A stretch of DNA of 7,394 nt from Candidatus Nanopelagicales bacterium (GTDB lineage: Bacteria; Actinomycetota; Actinomycetes; S36-B12; UBA10799): positions 1 through 7,394 of the forward strand of contig JAUYKX010000260.1 of the NCBI GenBank assembly GCA_030699055.1, written 5' to 3'. Made by a program: the position numbers and the translations under genes. The notes beneath the pieces were generated by a model. It saw only the letters and a list, made by a program, of their open reading frames with translations. It ran no database searches and was not told the origin of the DNA. Each line of letters starts with the position of its first letter. Position 1 is the first letter of the stretch. This document shows, in pieces, positions 1 through 5,519 of the stretch.

Positions 1-492
1 GATCACAGTGTCCTGCCAGCTGGTGCCCGGTGGTCGGTCGTCGCCCCAGTCGAAATCGTCGTGAACCACGACCGACTTGGGAACAAACGGGGCCGAGTCC
101 AGTTCGCTGCGCGTCAGGTCGTCCATGCCCACATGCCCGAATACCGCCGGGTCGAGTCGAAACTCCCCGTCGATCGCCCGCGCGTAGGGGTCGAGCAGCA
201 ATTTATTGCCATTGAAACGAAGACCCTGCTCGGGGTCCCAAGGGCCGTGAACCCGGAAGCCGTACCGGTCGCCTGGTCGGACCCCGGAGACGAAACCGTG
301 ATACACGTGGAAGGTCCGCTCGTCGAGCTCGACTCGTCGCTCCGAACCGTCGTCGCGGATGTGGCAGAACTCCACGGCCTCCGCGCCGGCGGCCCATAGC
401 GCGACATTGGCCCCGCCATCGGTGGGGGTGACGCCCAGGGGATCCCAGGTGCCCGGATGAGCGGCTTTCGCGGGTCCGGGCGCATCGGCCAT
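1..492 (-). CDS. glgX: Glycogen debranching enzyme GlgX, N-terminal part (cut by window edge)
   Basis: The minus-strand frame is open from an ATG at 492 to the window edge (164 codons) with no stop, so only the N-terminus is seen. GlgX/isoamylase-type enzymes (GH13) hydrolyse alpha-1,6 branches of glycogen or limit dextrin in the cytoplasm. Visible: an N-terminal CBM48 start (HPGTWDPLGVTPTDGGANVALWA, residues about 12-34), then the family-typical VRPGDRYGFRVHGPW at about 77-91, a FNGNKLLLDPYARAIDG block just after it, and a late FDWGDD stretch that precedes the catalytic barrel in GlgX. The start is supported by a perfect AGGAGG at 499-504, six bases upstream. It is transcribed divergently from the enoyl-CoA hydratase gene. 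TreX/GlgX-type isoamylase is the only serious alternative name. The catalytic domain lies outside the window, so activity cannot be judged. Confidence 0.9.
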   Translation of the reverse strand, partial: MADAPGPAKAAHPGTWDPLGVTPTDGGANVALWAAGAEAVEFCHIRDDGSERRVELDERTFHVYHGFVSGVRPGDRYGFRVHGPWDPEQGLRFNGNKLLLDPYARAIDGEFRLDPAVFGHVGMDDLTRSELDSAPFVPKSVVVHDDFDWGDDRPPGTSWQDTVI

Positions 493-498
493 GCGGGG

Positions 499-504
499 CC
501 TCCT
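499..504 (-). promoter_or_regulatory. Strong ribosome binding site of glgX
   Basis: The minus strand reads AGGAGG here, six bases before the ATG at 492. It is a perfect Shine-Dalgarno core and fixes the glgX start. It contrasts with the weak or absent Shine-Dalgarno sequences in front of the antitoxin genes in this window. Confidence 0.8.
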
Positions 505-525
505 GGTATGTGGCGGTGCTCGGGC

Positions 526-586
526 TGAAACTGGTTCATGAAACCGGTTCATGAAACGGGCGGTACGGAACCGGCGGTACGGAACG
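526..586. repeat. Short tandem, operator-like repeats between divergent glgX and echA
   Basis: Two copies of a 13-bp unit TGAAACYGGTTCA (526-538 and 539-551) are followed by a partial third copy (552-560). Two copies of a 14-bp unit GGCGGTACGGAAC(C/G) then follow (559-572 and 573-586). Each 13-mer is itself an imperfect inverted repeat, TGAA-N5-TTCA. They lie in the 162-bp gap between the two divergent starts, where a shared regulator could act. Binding by a repressor such as a TetR-type regulator is inference. The repeats are not part of a convincing reading frame, although an open frame runs through them. Confidence 0.6.
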
Positions 587-654
587 GCCCCAGTGTGCCA
601 CCGGCACCCGCCCGGATGCCCGGCTCGCGGCAGTCGGGCGTTAGCCTCTCGGGG

Positions 655-1443
655 GTGGATGAGAACACAGATCGGGTTTCGGTGCAGGTGTCCGAAGGGG
701 TGGCGACGATCCGGATCGATCGACCGCCGATGAATGCCTTGGATTCGGTTGCCCAGCGTGGTCTGCGCCGGGCGGCGGCAGAGGTCGGCGATCGTCGCGA
801 TGTGCGGGCAGTCGTGATTTACGGCGGTCCGAAAGTGTTCGCGGCCGGGGCCGATGTCAAGGAAATGGTCGAGTGGGATCATCTGACGGCAGTGGAAAAG
901 TCGGCCGCCTTGACCCGATCCTTCTCCGCCGTGGCCGAGATTCCAAAGCCGACGATCGCCGCGATCACCGGGTACGCGCTCGGCGGCGGACTGGAACTGG
1001 CTCTCTGTGCCGATCTGCGAATCGCCGGGGACAACGCCAAGTTGGGCCAGCCGGAAATCCTGTTGGGGATCATTCCCGGGGCTGGCGGGACCCAGCGGCT
1101 GAGCAGGCTGGTTGGGGTCGGTCGGGCCAAGGACTTGATCTACACGGGGCGGTTTGTGAAAGCCGATGAAGCCCTGGCGATGGGCCTGGTGAATCAGGTG
1201 GTCCCTCCGGACGAGGTCTACGAGGAGGCGGTGGCGCTGGCCCGGAGGCTGGCCGCTGGTCCGCCCTGGGCGCTGCGGGCGGCAAAGACCGCTATCGACC
1301 GGGGAATCGAAACTGACTTGGCCACAGGGCTTGACATAGAGCGGGCTCAGTTCGCAGGCTTGTTCGCAACCAGGGATCAAAATGACGGAATGCGCTCGTT
1401 CGTCGAGCACGGTCCGGGCCACGCCGAATTCGAGGGATGTTGA
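655..1443 (+). CDS. echA: Enoyl-CoA hydratase/isomerase family protein (EchA17-like)
   Basis: Crotonase-fold protein, 262 aa from the GTG at 655. Enoyl-CoA hydratases add water across trans-2-enoyl-CoA in beta-oxidation. Visible: RPPMNALD near the N-terminus, the oxyanion-hole segment FAAGADVKEM (62-71), GYALGGGLELALCAD (106-120) and GQPEILLGIIPGAGGTQRL (131-149). Both catalytic glutamates of rat crotonase have counterparts at E114 and E134 with the same 20-residue spacing, so a true hydratase is likely. An in-frame ATG at 538 would add 39 residues rich in Pro/Gly/Ser that cross the tandem repeats; I reject it because family homology begins just after 655. A TAGCCT lies 7 bp before the GTG, so leaderless initiation is possible. 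It is followed one base later by a methyltransferase, as I recall for Rv3039c (echA17) and Rv3038c in M. tuberculosis. Confidence 0.88.
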   Translation: MDENTDRVSVQVSEGVATIRIDRPPMNALDSVAQRGLRRAAAEVGDRRDVRAVVIYGGPKVFAAGADVKEMVEWDHLTAVEKSAALTRSFSAVAEIPKPTIAAITGYALGGGLELALCADLRIAGDNAKLGQPEILLGIIPGAGGTQRLSRLVGVGRAKDLIYTGRFVKADEALAMGLVNQVVPPDEVYEEAVALARRLAAGPPWALRAAKTAIDRGIETDLATGLDIERAQFAGLFATRDQNDGMRSFVEHGPGHAEFEGC

Positions 1444-1444
1444 A

Positions 1445-2425
1445 GTGCCGATTGTTGATGTGACCGATTCCGCCCGAGCGGGCTCCGTGCTACCGAACTC
1501 CTCGGTGGACGTCCTGGAGCAGGCCTTGACGGATCAAAGGCTGGCCAACGTCTTGTACCACGACTGGGAGGCCGCCGGGTACGACGCCAAGTGGTCGATT
1601 TCCTATGACGAGCGCTGCATCAAGTACGCGCGGGACCGCTTTGCTCACGTCGCCGGGGAATCGGGTTGGCCTTATCGCCGGGCGCTGGAGATCGGGTGCG
1701 GGACCGGGTTCTTCCTGCTGAACCTGCGGCAGGCCGGGGTGATCGAAGAAGGGGCAGTGACCGATATCTCGCCCGGAATGGTCGAGGTGGCTCAGCGGAA
1801 CGCACGGGGACTCGGGTTCGAAATCTCGGGGAAGGTAGCCGATGCGGAAAGGCTGCCGTATGACGATGCCCAGTTCGATCTGGTCATCGGACACGCGGTG
1901 CTTCACCACATTCCCGACGTCGAGTTGGCAATTCGGGAGGCGCTGCGGGTGCTCAGGCCAGGCGGGCGATTGGTGTTCTGCGGTGAGCCGACCAGCAAGG
2001 GTGACTATGTGGCGCGCAGGCTGTCGTGGGCGACTTGGTGGGCGGCATCCCGGCTGACGAACCTGCCGTTGATTCGACGGCGATTCGGTCGACCGAAGAT
2101 CGACTTGACGGAGTCGTCACGTATGGCCGCGCTGGAGGCGGTCGTGGACATTCACACGTTCGAGCCAGCGCAGTTGCGCAAACTGGCCGTTCGTTGTGGG
2201 GCGGTCGATGTCGAAACGGTGACCGAGGAACTGACTGCCTCCTGGTTCGGCTGGCCGGTGCGGACCTTCGAATCGGCGGTTCGGCCCGGATCACTTGGCT
2301 GGAACTGGGCGGTGTTCGCCTACAACGGATGGCGAGGTCTGTCGGCCGTCGACGAGCGGGTTCTCGCTCGGGTTGTGCCCGACGGGCTTTTCTACAACGT
2401 GTGCCTGACCGGTGTGAAGCCGTAG
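1445..2425 (+). CDS. Class I SAM-dependent methyltransferase (Rv3038c-like)
   Basis: 326 aa from the GTG at 1445, one base after the echA stop, with GAGGG eight bases upstream, so translation is probably coupled. A longer frame from 1382 would overlap echA by 62 bp and is less likely. The Rossmann fold is clear: motif I ALEIGCGTGFF at residues 80-90 (acidic E82, Gly-rich loop 84-88), the second acidic strand VTDISPGM near 105, DAERLPYDDAQFDLVIGHAVLHHIPD (about 134-159, motifs II/III) and LRVLRPGGRLVF after it. This is the Methyltransf_11/25 class, which methylates small molecules, sugars or lipids; the substrate cannot be read from sequence. The C-terminal 140 residues are specific to this subfamily and Trp/Arg rich. 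Length and neighbours fit Rv3038c. A role in O-methylation of a glucan or lipid linked to the MGLP locus is inference. Confidence 0.85.
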   Translation: MPIVDVTDSARAGSVLPNSSVDVLEQALTDQRLANVLYHDWEAAGYDAKWSISYDERCIKYARDRFAHVAGESGWPYRRALEIGCGTGFFLLNLRQAGVIEEGAVTDISPGMVEVAQRNARGLGFEISGKVADAERLPYDDAQFDLVIGHAVLHHIPDVELAIREALRVLRPGGRLVFCGEPTSKGDYVARRLSWATWWAASRLTNLPLIRRRFGRPKIDLTESSRMAALEAVVDIHTFEPAQLRKLAVRCGAVDVETVTEELTASWFGWPVRTFESAVRPGSLGWNWAVFAYNGWRGLSAVDERVLARVVPDGLFYNVCLTGVKP

Positions 2426-2433
2426 GCGCCAGG

Positions 2434-3189
2434 GTGTCCAGGTCATCGCGGGATCCGCGCCAGGCCCGTTTCGTCACCATCGCTTCGCTGCGCTGGATTC
2501 TGCGCAACCGGGCGTGGTCGTGGTTCTACCTGGTGAGGTACTGGCGGCTGCTCTGGTTCCGGTTGCGCAATCCGCATGTCGTGCTGACCGGTCTTGTGTT
2601 CCTCAGCAAGGGTGTCCGTATCGAAGCTCGGCCCGGCTATGGGCGGATCATCGTCGGGCGCTGGGTTCATCTGGGCGAGTGCGTCAAGCTTCGGGCTCAC
2701 GAGGGCACACTGCGGATCGGGGACAAGACGGTAATTGGTCAGTACACGACGGTGAACGCTTACCTGGATATCGAGATCGGCGAGCGTGGACTCATTTCCG
2801 ACTGGATATACATCGGGGACTTCGACCACGTCCATTCGGATATCCATTTGCCGATCAAAGACCAGGGGATCGTCAAGGCCCCGGTACGGATCGGTCCCGA
2901 CTGTTGGATCGGGGTGAAGGCGACCGTCCTGAGGGGAACCGTCATCGGTCATGGTTCGGTGTTGGCCGCGAACTCCGTGGCCAAAGGTGAGTTCCCGCCG
3001 GAGTCGGTGATCGCCGGGGTGCCTGCGCGGGTGATCAAGGATCGCCGCTTGGTTTACGAGGCTGACGCCCAGCGTCGCCGTGACCTGGCCGATATCGCCC
3101 GAAAGACTGCGTTGGCGGCAGGTGCGCCGGTTGAGCTGGAGCCCGCACAGGTCGACGTAACCGACGCCGCGGCCGTCGCCCGGCGGTAA
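2434..3189 (+). CDS. Left-handed beta-helix (hexapeptide-repeat) acyltransferase, Rv3034c-like
   Basis: 251 aa from the GTG at 2434, eight bases after the methyltransferase stop. The open frame extends back to 2026, but that part lies wholly inside the methyltransferase and is rejected. The N-terminal 20-50 segment is rich in Trp, Arg and Leu (WILRNRAWSWFYLVRYWRLL) and may sit on the membrane surface. From about residue 60 come hexapeptide turns (VRIEARPGYGRIIVG, LRIGDKTVIGQY, VRIGPDCWIGVKATVLRG, TVIGHGSVLAANSVA) and the typical closing GVPARVIKDR (195-204). DFDHVH (129-134) holds the likely catalytic histidine. These enzymes move acetyl or other acyl groups from acyl-CoA to sugar hydroxyls. 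Rv3034c in the mycobacterial MGLP cluster has been proposed to acylate MGLP; the same role here is inferred from context. The palindrome downstream could end its transcript. Confidence 0.85.
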   Translation: MSRSSRDPRQARFVTIASLRWILRNRAWSWFYLVRYWRLLWFRLRNPHVVLTGLVFLSKGVRIEARPGYGRIIVGRWVHLGECVKLRAHEGTLRIGDKTVIGQYTTVNAYLDIEIGERGLISDWIYIGDFDHVHSDIHLPIKDQGIVKAPVRIGPDCWIGVKATVLRGTVIGHGSVLAANSVAKGEFPPESVIAGVPARVIKDRRLVYEADAQRRRDLADIARKTALAAGAPVELEPAQVDVTDAAAVARR

Positions 3190-3218
3190 CCGTTCTTGGT
3201 TTGGGTGTGCGCCGGAAC

Positions 3219-3253
3219 TTGATGGATGTTGGGCATGGCTCCATAATGGAGCC
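3219..3253 (+). promoter_or_regulatory. Promoter of vapBC, giving a leaderless transcript
   Basis: A -35-like TTGATG (3219-3224) and a -10-like CATAAT (3242-3247) are separated by 17 bp. The vapB ATG begins 6 bp after the -10, exactly where transcription should start, and no Shine-Dalgarno sequence precedes it. The mRNA is therefore probably leaderless, which is common in actinobacteria. The -10 sits at the centre of the palindrome at 3223-3267, so operator binding would directly block polymerase. These are sequence matches; the start site is inferred. Confidence 0.6.
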
Positions 3254-3267
3254 ATGCCCAACATCCA
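3223..3267. repeat. 45-bp perfect palindrome: vapBC operator, possible terminator
   Basis: Arms of 21 bp (3223-3243 and 3247-3267) are perfectly complementary around a 3-bp TAA centre. The right arm contains the vapB start codon and codes for its first residues MPNI; the left arm encodes the same MPNI on the minus strand. VapB/FitA antitoxins bind inverted repeats over their own promoters with toxin as co-repressor, so this is the obvious operator, though unusually long and perfect. As RNA from the upstream acyltransferase transcript it would form a very stable hairpin, but no U-tract follows. Confidence 0.85.
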
Positions 3268-3484
3268 GGTCAAAGACGTGCCATCGGCTACGCACGCGGT
3301 CCTGCGCGCGCGGGCCGCGGAACACCATCAGTCGATGCAGGAGTACTTACTTTCACTGCTGATTGAGCAGGCTTCCCGCCCGACTGTGGACGAAGTGCTA
3401 TCGCGAGCATCGGGACGTAGCGGCGGCTCGGTGCCAGCGGCCGTCAGCGTCGAGATCCTGGCGGGCGAGCGTGCTGGTCGTTGA
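3254..3484 (+). CDS. vapB: VapB/FitA-like ribbon-helix-helix antitoxin
   Basis: 76 aa. The N-terminus MPNIQVKDVP forms the RHH beta-strand, followed by helices ATHAVLRARAAEHHQSMQEYLLSLLIEQ (12-39), the pattern of FitA/VapB antitoxins (short strand, then LKxRAAxxGxSLxEYL). The C-terminal half (TVDEVLSRASGR and a flexible tail) would wrap the toxin. It should dimerise, bind the palindrome over its own start and neutralise the PIN toxin encoded next, which overlaps it by 14 bp. The start is fixed by the promoter geometry (CATAAT, six bases, ATG) and homology from residue 1. Initiation is probably leaderless. Confidence 0.85.
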   Translation: MPNIQVKDVPSATHAVLRARAAEHHQSMQEYLLSLLIEQASRPTVDEVLSRASGRSGGSVPAAVSVEILAGERAGR

Positions 3485-3866
3485 TGCGAGTGTCCTGGCG
3501 ACTGCTTTGGGCGACGACGGGGCTGACGGTCAATTCGCGCGACGGCGGCTCGCCGGGCGGACTTTGGCGGCGCCGGAACTGATCTACCTTGAAGTTCTCT
3601 CGGTATGGCGACGGCAGCTTGCCACTGGCGACCTGACGCCGAAGCGGGCGCTGGAAGCCATGGCAGATCTGGCTGATCTCCCGATCACCGTGGCCCAGCA
3701 CCTGCCGTTGCTCGCCAGGTGCTGGGAGCTTCGAGACAACGCAACGGTTTACGACGCGGCATATGTAGCACTGGCTGAGGTTCTCGGGGTGCCGCTGCTG
3801 ACTGCGGATGGCCGCCTGGGTCGCGCACCTGGCGTGCGTTGCGCCGTGGACGTGCTCGCGCCTTGA
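3471..3866 (+). CDS. vapC: VapC-type PIN-domain ribonuclease toxin
   Basis: 131 aa from the GTG at 3471, inside the last codons of vapB. A longer frame back to 3363 would overlap vapB by over 120 bp and begin with unrelated sequence; PIN homology starts at LVVDASVL. PIN toxins are Mg2+-dependent endoribonucleases cutting tRNA or rRNA. The four acidic residues are all visible: D5 (VVDAS), E41 (PELIYLEVLSVWRR), D95 (TVYDAAYVALAE) and D113 (LLTADGRL). The toxin therefore looks intact. Length fits the family. Expression should be coupled to vapB through the overlap. The specific RNA target cannot be predicted. Confidence 0.88.
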   Translation: MLVVDASVLATALGDDGADGQFARRRLAGRTLAAPELIYLEVLSVWRRQLATGDLTPKRALEAMADLADLPITVAQHLPLLARCWELRDNATVYDAAYVALAEVLGVPLLTADGRLGRAPGVRCAVDVLAP

Positions 3867-3879
3867 CGCCGTCGATACC

Positions 3880-4099
3880 TGGGTCGGTTAACTTCCACGA
3901 GTCCTGACCGGGTTCCGCTCAGGACTCGCAGCAGGCCCAGCCTCCGCTTCCACCTCCAGGAATCCGAGAATGCGGCGAGGGCCTTGCCCAGATCGGTGGT
4001 GGCTTCCTCGAACACTTGTGCTGAGACCTCGCTGAGCCACCGCAAACCCGCCGCGACAACTTTGGCCTCGCCGCTGCCGTCAATGGCGATGACCCGGCC
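3880..4099 (-). pseudogene. Coding-like fragment of unknown family, no clear start
   Basis: On the minus strand, a frame running from about 4099 down through 3880 has high G/C at third positions and protein-like content: VIAIDGSGEAKVV, then a predicted amphipathic stretch LRWLSEVSAQVFEEATTDLGKALAAF, then a basic SWRWKRRLGLLR segment. The only start in the open part is a TTG at 4045, past the first recognisable residues, and the frame runs into vapC antisense to 3749. I do not recognise the family. It may be the C-terminal end of a lost gene or a small live gene. Confidence 0.3.
3898..3928 (+). terminator. Stem-loop downstream of vapC, possible terminator
   Basis: CGAGTCCTGA (3898-3907) pairs perfectly with TCAGGACTCG (3919-3928). 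An inner CGG/CCG pair (3909-3911 with 3915-3917) extends the hairpin past one C-C mismatch. It starts 31 bp after the vapC stop, at the place where convergent transcription from hepT would also arrive. No U-run follows on either strand, so it would be the U-less type often proposed in actinobacteria. Confidence 0.45.
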
Positions 4100-4245
4100 C
4101 GCGCGGCTTCGACGGCACGAAGAAGGCCGACACCACCGGCCCGCTACTCGCGGTCGAAGTCACAACTGCCGACTCGTCCGGCCATGGGAAACTACCGTTC
4201 AAGCCCACACCGGATTCCTCATCCTCAGCCAGATCGGACTGCTGA
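4093..4245 (+). pseudogene. Possible IS5-type transposase fragment
   Basis: A 50-codon open stretch without a start contains GFDGTKK followed by DTTGPLLAVEVTTAD. This resembles the GYDGGKK ... VDTLGLLLAVVVTAAS block of IS5-family DDE transposases with about ten residues (the GRKRH part) deleted. Nothing before or after it matches the rest of a transposase, and I see no terminal repeats. It overlaps the antisense fragment described at 3880-4099 by only a few bases. The assignment rests on one short motif and is tentative. Confidence 0.28.
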
Positions 4246-4279
4246 TACGACGACAAAACCATCAACTTGTCGACCGGCC

Positions 4280-4621
4280 CTAGCCAGATTCCTCGGACAG
4301 GCGCTTTTGGACTTGCGTCAGTAGGGACGGAACTGCCGACGTGGCAATCGTCCAAACTTGTTCGGGGTCCACCCGGTGGTAGTGATGGGCCAACACAATT
4401 CGCAGGCGCCTGATCCGAGACCAGTCCACGTCGGGGAGTGCCTCCATCACTTCACCCGAAAGCCGTGTGGCCGACTCGCCAATGATTTCCAGGAGCCGCT
4501 CCAACGCTGGCTGTATCGCCAGGTCGGTATCGAAAGCTGAACGGCCGCGGTCAGTCAGGGCCAGGATCTGCGTCGTGGCCTCCAGAATGTCCTCAAGTCG
4601 CTCTCGGTCGGTACGGCTCAC
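4280..4621 (-). CDS. hepT: HepT-like HEPN-domain toxin
   Basis: 113 aa, starting at a GTG (4621-4619) that overlaps the mntA stop as GTGA. HEPN toxins of this DUF86 class are all-helical RNases that dimerise and cleave RNA such as tRNA. The active-site motif R-X4-H-X-Y is complete: R74, H79 and Y81 in RIVLAHHY, followed by the usual VDPEQVW. In characterised pairs the partner MntA adds AMP to this motif's tyrosine and so silences the RNase; Y81 would be the target. The helical N-terminus (ERLEDILEATTQIL, ERLLEIIGESATRLS) fits the fold and the length is typical. It is the second gene of a two-gene minus-strand operon. All key residues are present, so it appears functional. Confidence 0.87.
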   Translation of the reverse strand: MSRTDRERLEDILEATTQILALTDRGRSAFDTDLAIQPALERLLEIIGESATRLSGEVMEALPDVDWSRIRRLRIVLAHHYHRVDPEQVWTIATSAVPSLLTQVQKRLSEESG

Positions 4622-4914
4622 AGGTCCACCGCCTCGCGTCGGATCAAATCGTCGCGGTCCTTCAGCCCGCCTTCGGAGACCACGTCCACCGACACGCCCA
4701 ACATCTCTTGCAGTTCGTCCTGCAAATCCATCAGGTCGAACAGGGAACTGCCCGTCTCGAATCGCACCAGCAGATCAACATCGGATTCGGGGCCTGCCTC
4801 GCCCCGCGCCACTGAACCGAACACGCGCGCCCGTACCGCATGATGACGCTTCAACACCATCGAGATCTCGGCTCGATGCTCGCGCAACTGGTCGAGGCTG
4901 GGAGTCACCGCCAC
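4618..4914 (-). CDS. mntA: MntA-like minimal nucleotidyltransferase antitoxin
   Basis: 98 aa from the GTG at 4914; a second in-frame GTG at 4908 (MTPSLDQL...) is at least as likely. That one lies exactly 6 bp after a TAGCCT -10-like hexamer (4915-4920), which suggests a leaderless message. The polymerase-beta-type signature is complete: GS at 33-34, ten residues, then D45-V-D47, with a third carboxylate at D77 in VDVVSEGGLKDRDDLIRREAV. In established HepT/MntA systems this enzyme polyAMPylates the HEPN toxin and neutralises it. It lies directly upstream of and overlaps hepT, the standard order. It lies just downstream of the DUF1156-like remnant on the same strand. Confidence 0.87.
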   Translation of the reverse strand: MAVTPSLDQLREHRAEISMVLKRHHAVRARVFGSVARGEAGPESDVDLLVRFETGSSLFDLMDLQDELQEMLGVSVDVVSEGGLKDRDDLIRREAVDL

Positions 4915-4917
4915 AGG

Positions 4918-5208
4918 CTACCGACCTGAACCGGCGTGTGGCTTGCGGTCGCAGTTCCATCCCGAGTTGGTGACCGGGTTCCAACCGGCGCTCAGGTCTT
5001 CGGGATGGATCAGATGAGTCTTGCCCGCCACTGCCCGGAAGAGCAACTTAACGCGGAAGCGGGAATCGGAATCGAAGTCGCCCTCCTGCTCCAACAGCAC
5101 CTCGTCGAGCACATGATTGATCAACGCGAGTGCCGTGCGCGCCGTCATCGACCGGTGAGTGCGGGAACATCGCCATCGCCGTGCTCGGCCATGCCCCGCA
5201 AGAATCAC
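4918..5208 (-). pseudogene. Remnant of a DUF1156-type (DNA-methylase-like) defence protein
   Basis: The 96-codon frame holds two blocks that I recognise from the C-terminal half of large DUF1156 proteins (Zn-ribbon adenine-specific DNA methylase-like, often in defence islands). The first is MTARTALALINHVLDEV then LLEQEGDFDSDSRFRVKL (residues 21-55). The second is AGKTHLIHPEDLSAGWNPVTN (61-81), matching the family's GKVRLLxPEDLPxDWDPATD. In full proteins several dozen residues separate these blocks; here they are almost adjacent. Most of the protein, including any catalytic region, is missing. The tail after 81 is unrelated. The frame opens with a GTG overlapping the mazF stop by 4 bp, so it may still be translated. 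Family assignment is from memory of the motifs, so moderate certainty. Confidence 0.55.
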
Positions 5209-5519
5209 GGCTGATCAAGGTCAAGAGTCCGGATCAGGGATTGGTTGATATGTCGTCCTTTGTGCCAGTCGACCTCGCCCCGCTTCCGTTTGAAGTGGCG
5301 GGCGCGCACCGTATGAATATCGGTGAGGTTCACGAAACTCTCTTCGCATCCTTCGGCAGGACCAATGGGGACGTGGGTAGAAGCTGGTCCCTCGGTGTGC
5401 GTGACAAGAGCCACGGTGAAGCTGCCAAGACGCGCCAATAGGACGTCATTGGTGAGGATCAGTCCTGGGTGACGCCCGGCACCGGGGAAGTCGACATCCC
5501 AGATGTCGCCGCGCTTCAT
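5205..5519 (-). CDS. mazF: MazF/PemK-like endoribonuclease toxin
   Basis: 104 aa, ATG at 5519 overlapping the antitoxin stop as ATGA. MazF toxins are SH3-like, sequence-specific, ribosome-independent RNases. Visible: the N-terminal strand MKRGDIWDVDFPGAGRHPGLILTND, with the conserved Arg at R16 in the GRHP turn, then VALVTHTEGPASTHVPI with the conserved Thr at T40, then ESFVNLTDIHTVRARHF, matching the usual VNCDNIRTV segment. The C-terminal helix (HINQSLIRTLDL) is present. Length is typical, and residues near the active site are kept, so it looks intact. The cleavage sequence cannot be predicted. It is followed, with a 4-bp overlap, by the DUF1156-like remnant. Confidence 0.85.
   Translation of the reverse strand: MKRGDIWDVDFPGAGRHPGLILTNDVLLARLGSFTVALVTHTEGPASTHVPIGPAEGCEESFVNLTDIHTVRARHFKRKRGEVDWHKGRHINQSLIRTLDLDQP

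Larger units (their letters stand above)
3867..4279. other. 413-bp junction without an intact gene
   Basis: This stretch lies between the convergent vapBC and mntA-hepT modules. Apart from the stem-loop at 3898-3928 and the two weak coding fragments, I find no full-length gene, RNA gene or insertion-sequence ends. Its makeup of short broken frames on both strands suggests decayed mobile or defence sequence. Confidence 0.55.

Noticed and set aside
526..586. Mini CRISPR array
   Set aside because: Units are 13-14 bp and directly abutting, with no spacers and no cas genes.
538..654. N-terminal extension of echA from the ATG at 538
   Set aside because: The 39 extra residues are low-complexity, cross the tandem repeats, have no Shine-Dalgarno sequence, and crotonase homology begins after the GTG at 655.
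2026..2433. Upstream 408 bp of the acyltransferase frame as coding
   Set aside because: It lies wholly inside the methyltransferase on the same strand and has no acyltransferase features; the GTG at 2434 fits the operon spacing.
1953..2507. 184-codon open frame on the minus strand across the methyltransferase
   Set aside because: Arg/Pro/Ser-rich composition typical of an antisense shadow in GC-rich DNA; no motifs.
3363..3470. Longer vapC start at 3363
   Set aside because: Would overlap most of the vapB tail; the PIN fold begins at the GTG at 3471.
3898..3928. tRNA T-arm or small structured RNA
   Set aside because: Only one hairpin; no acceptor, D or anticodon arms nearby. Treated as a possible terminator.
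4080..4355. 91-codon minus frame overlapping the hepT 3' end
   Set aside because: Overlaps hepT in another frame, low-complexity Ser/Pro/Gly content, no recognisable domain.
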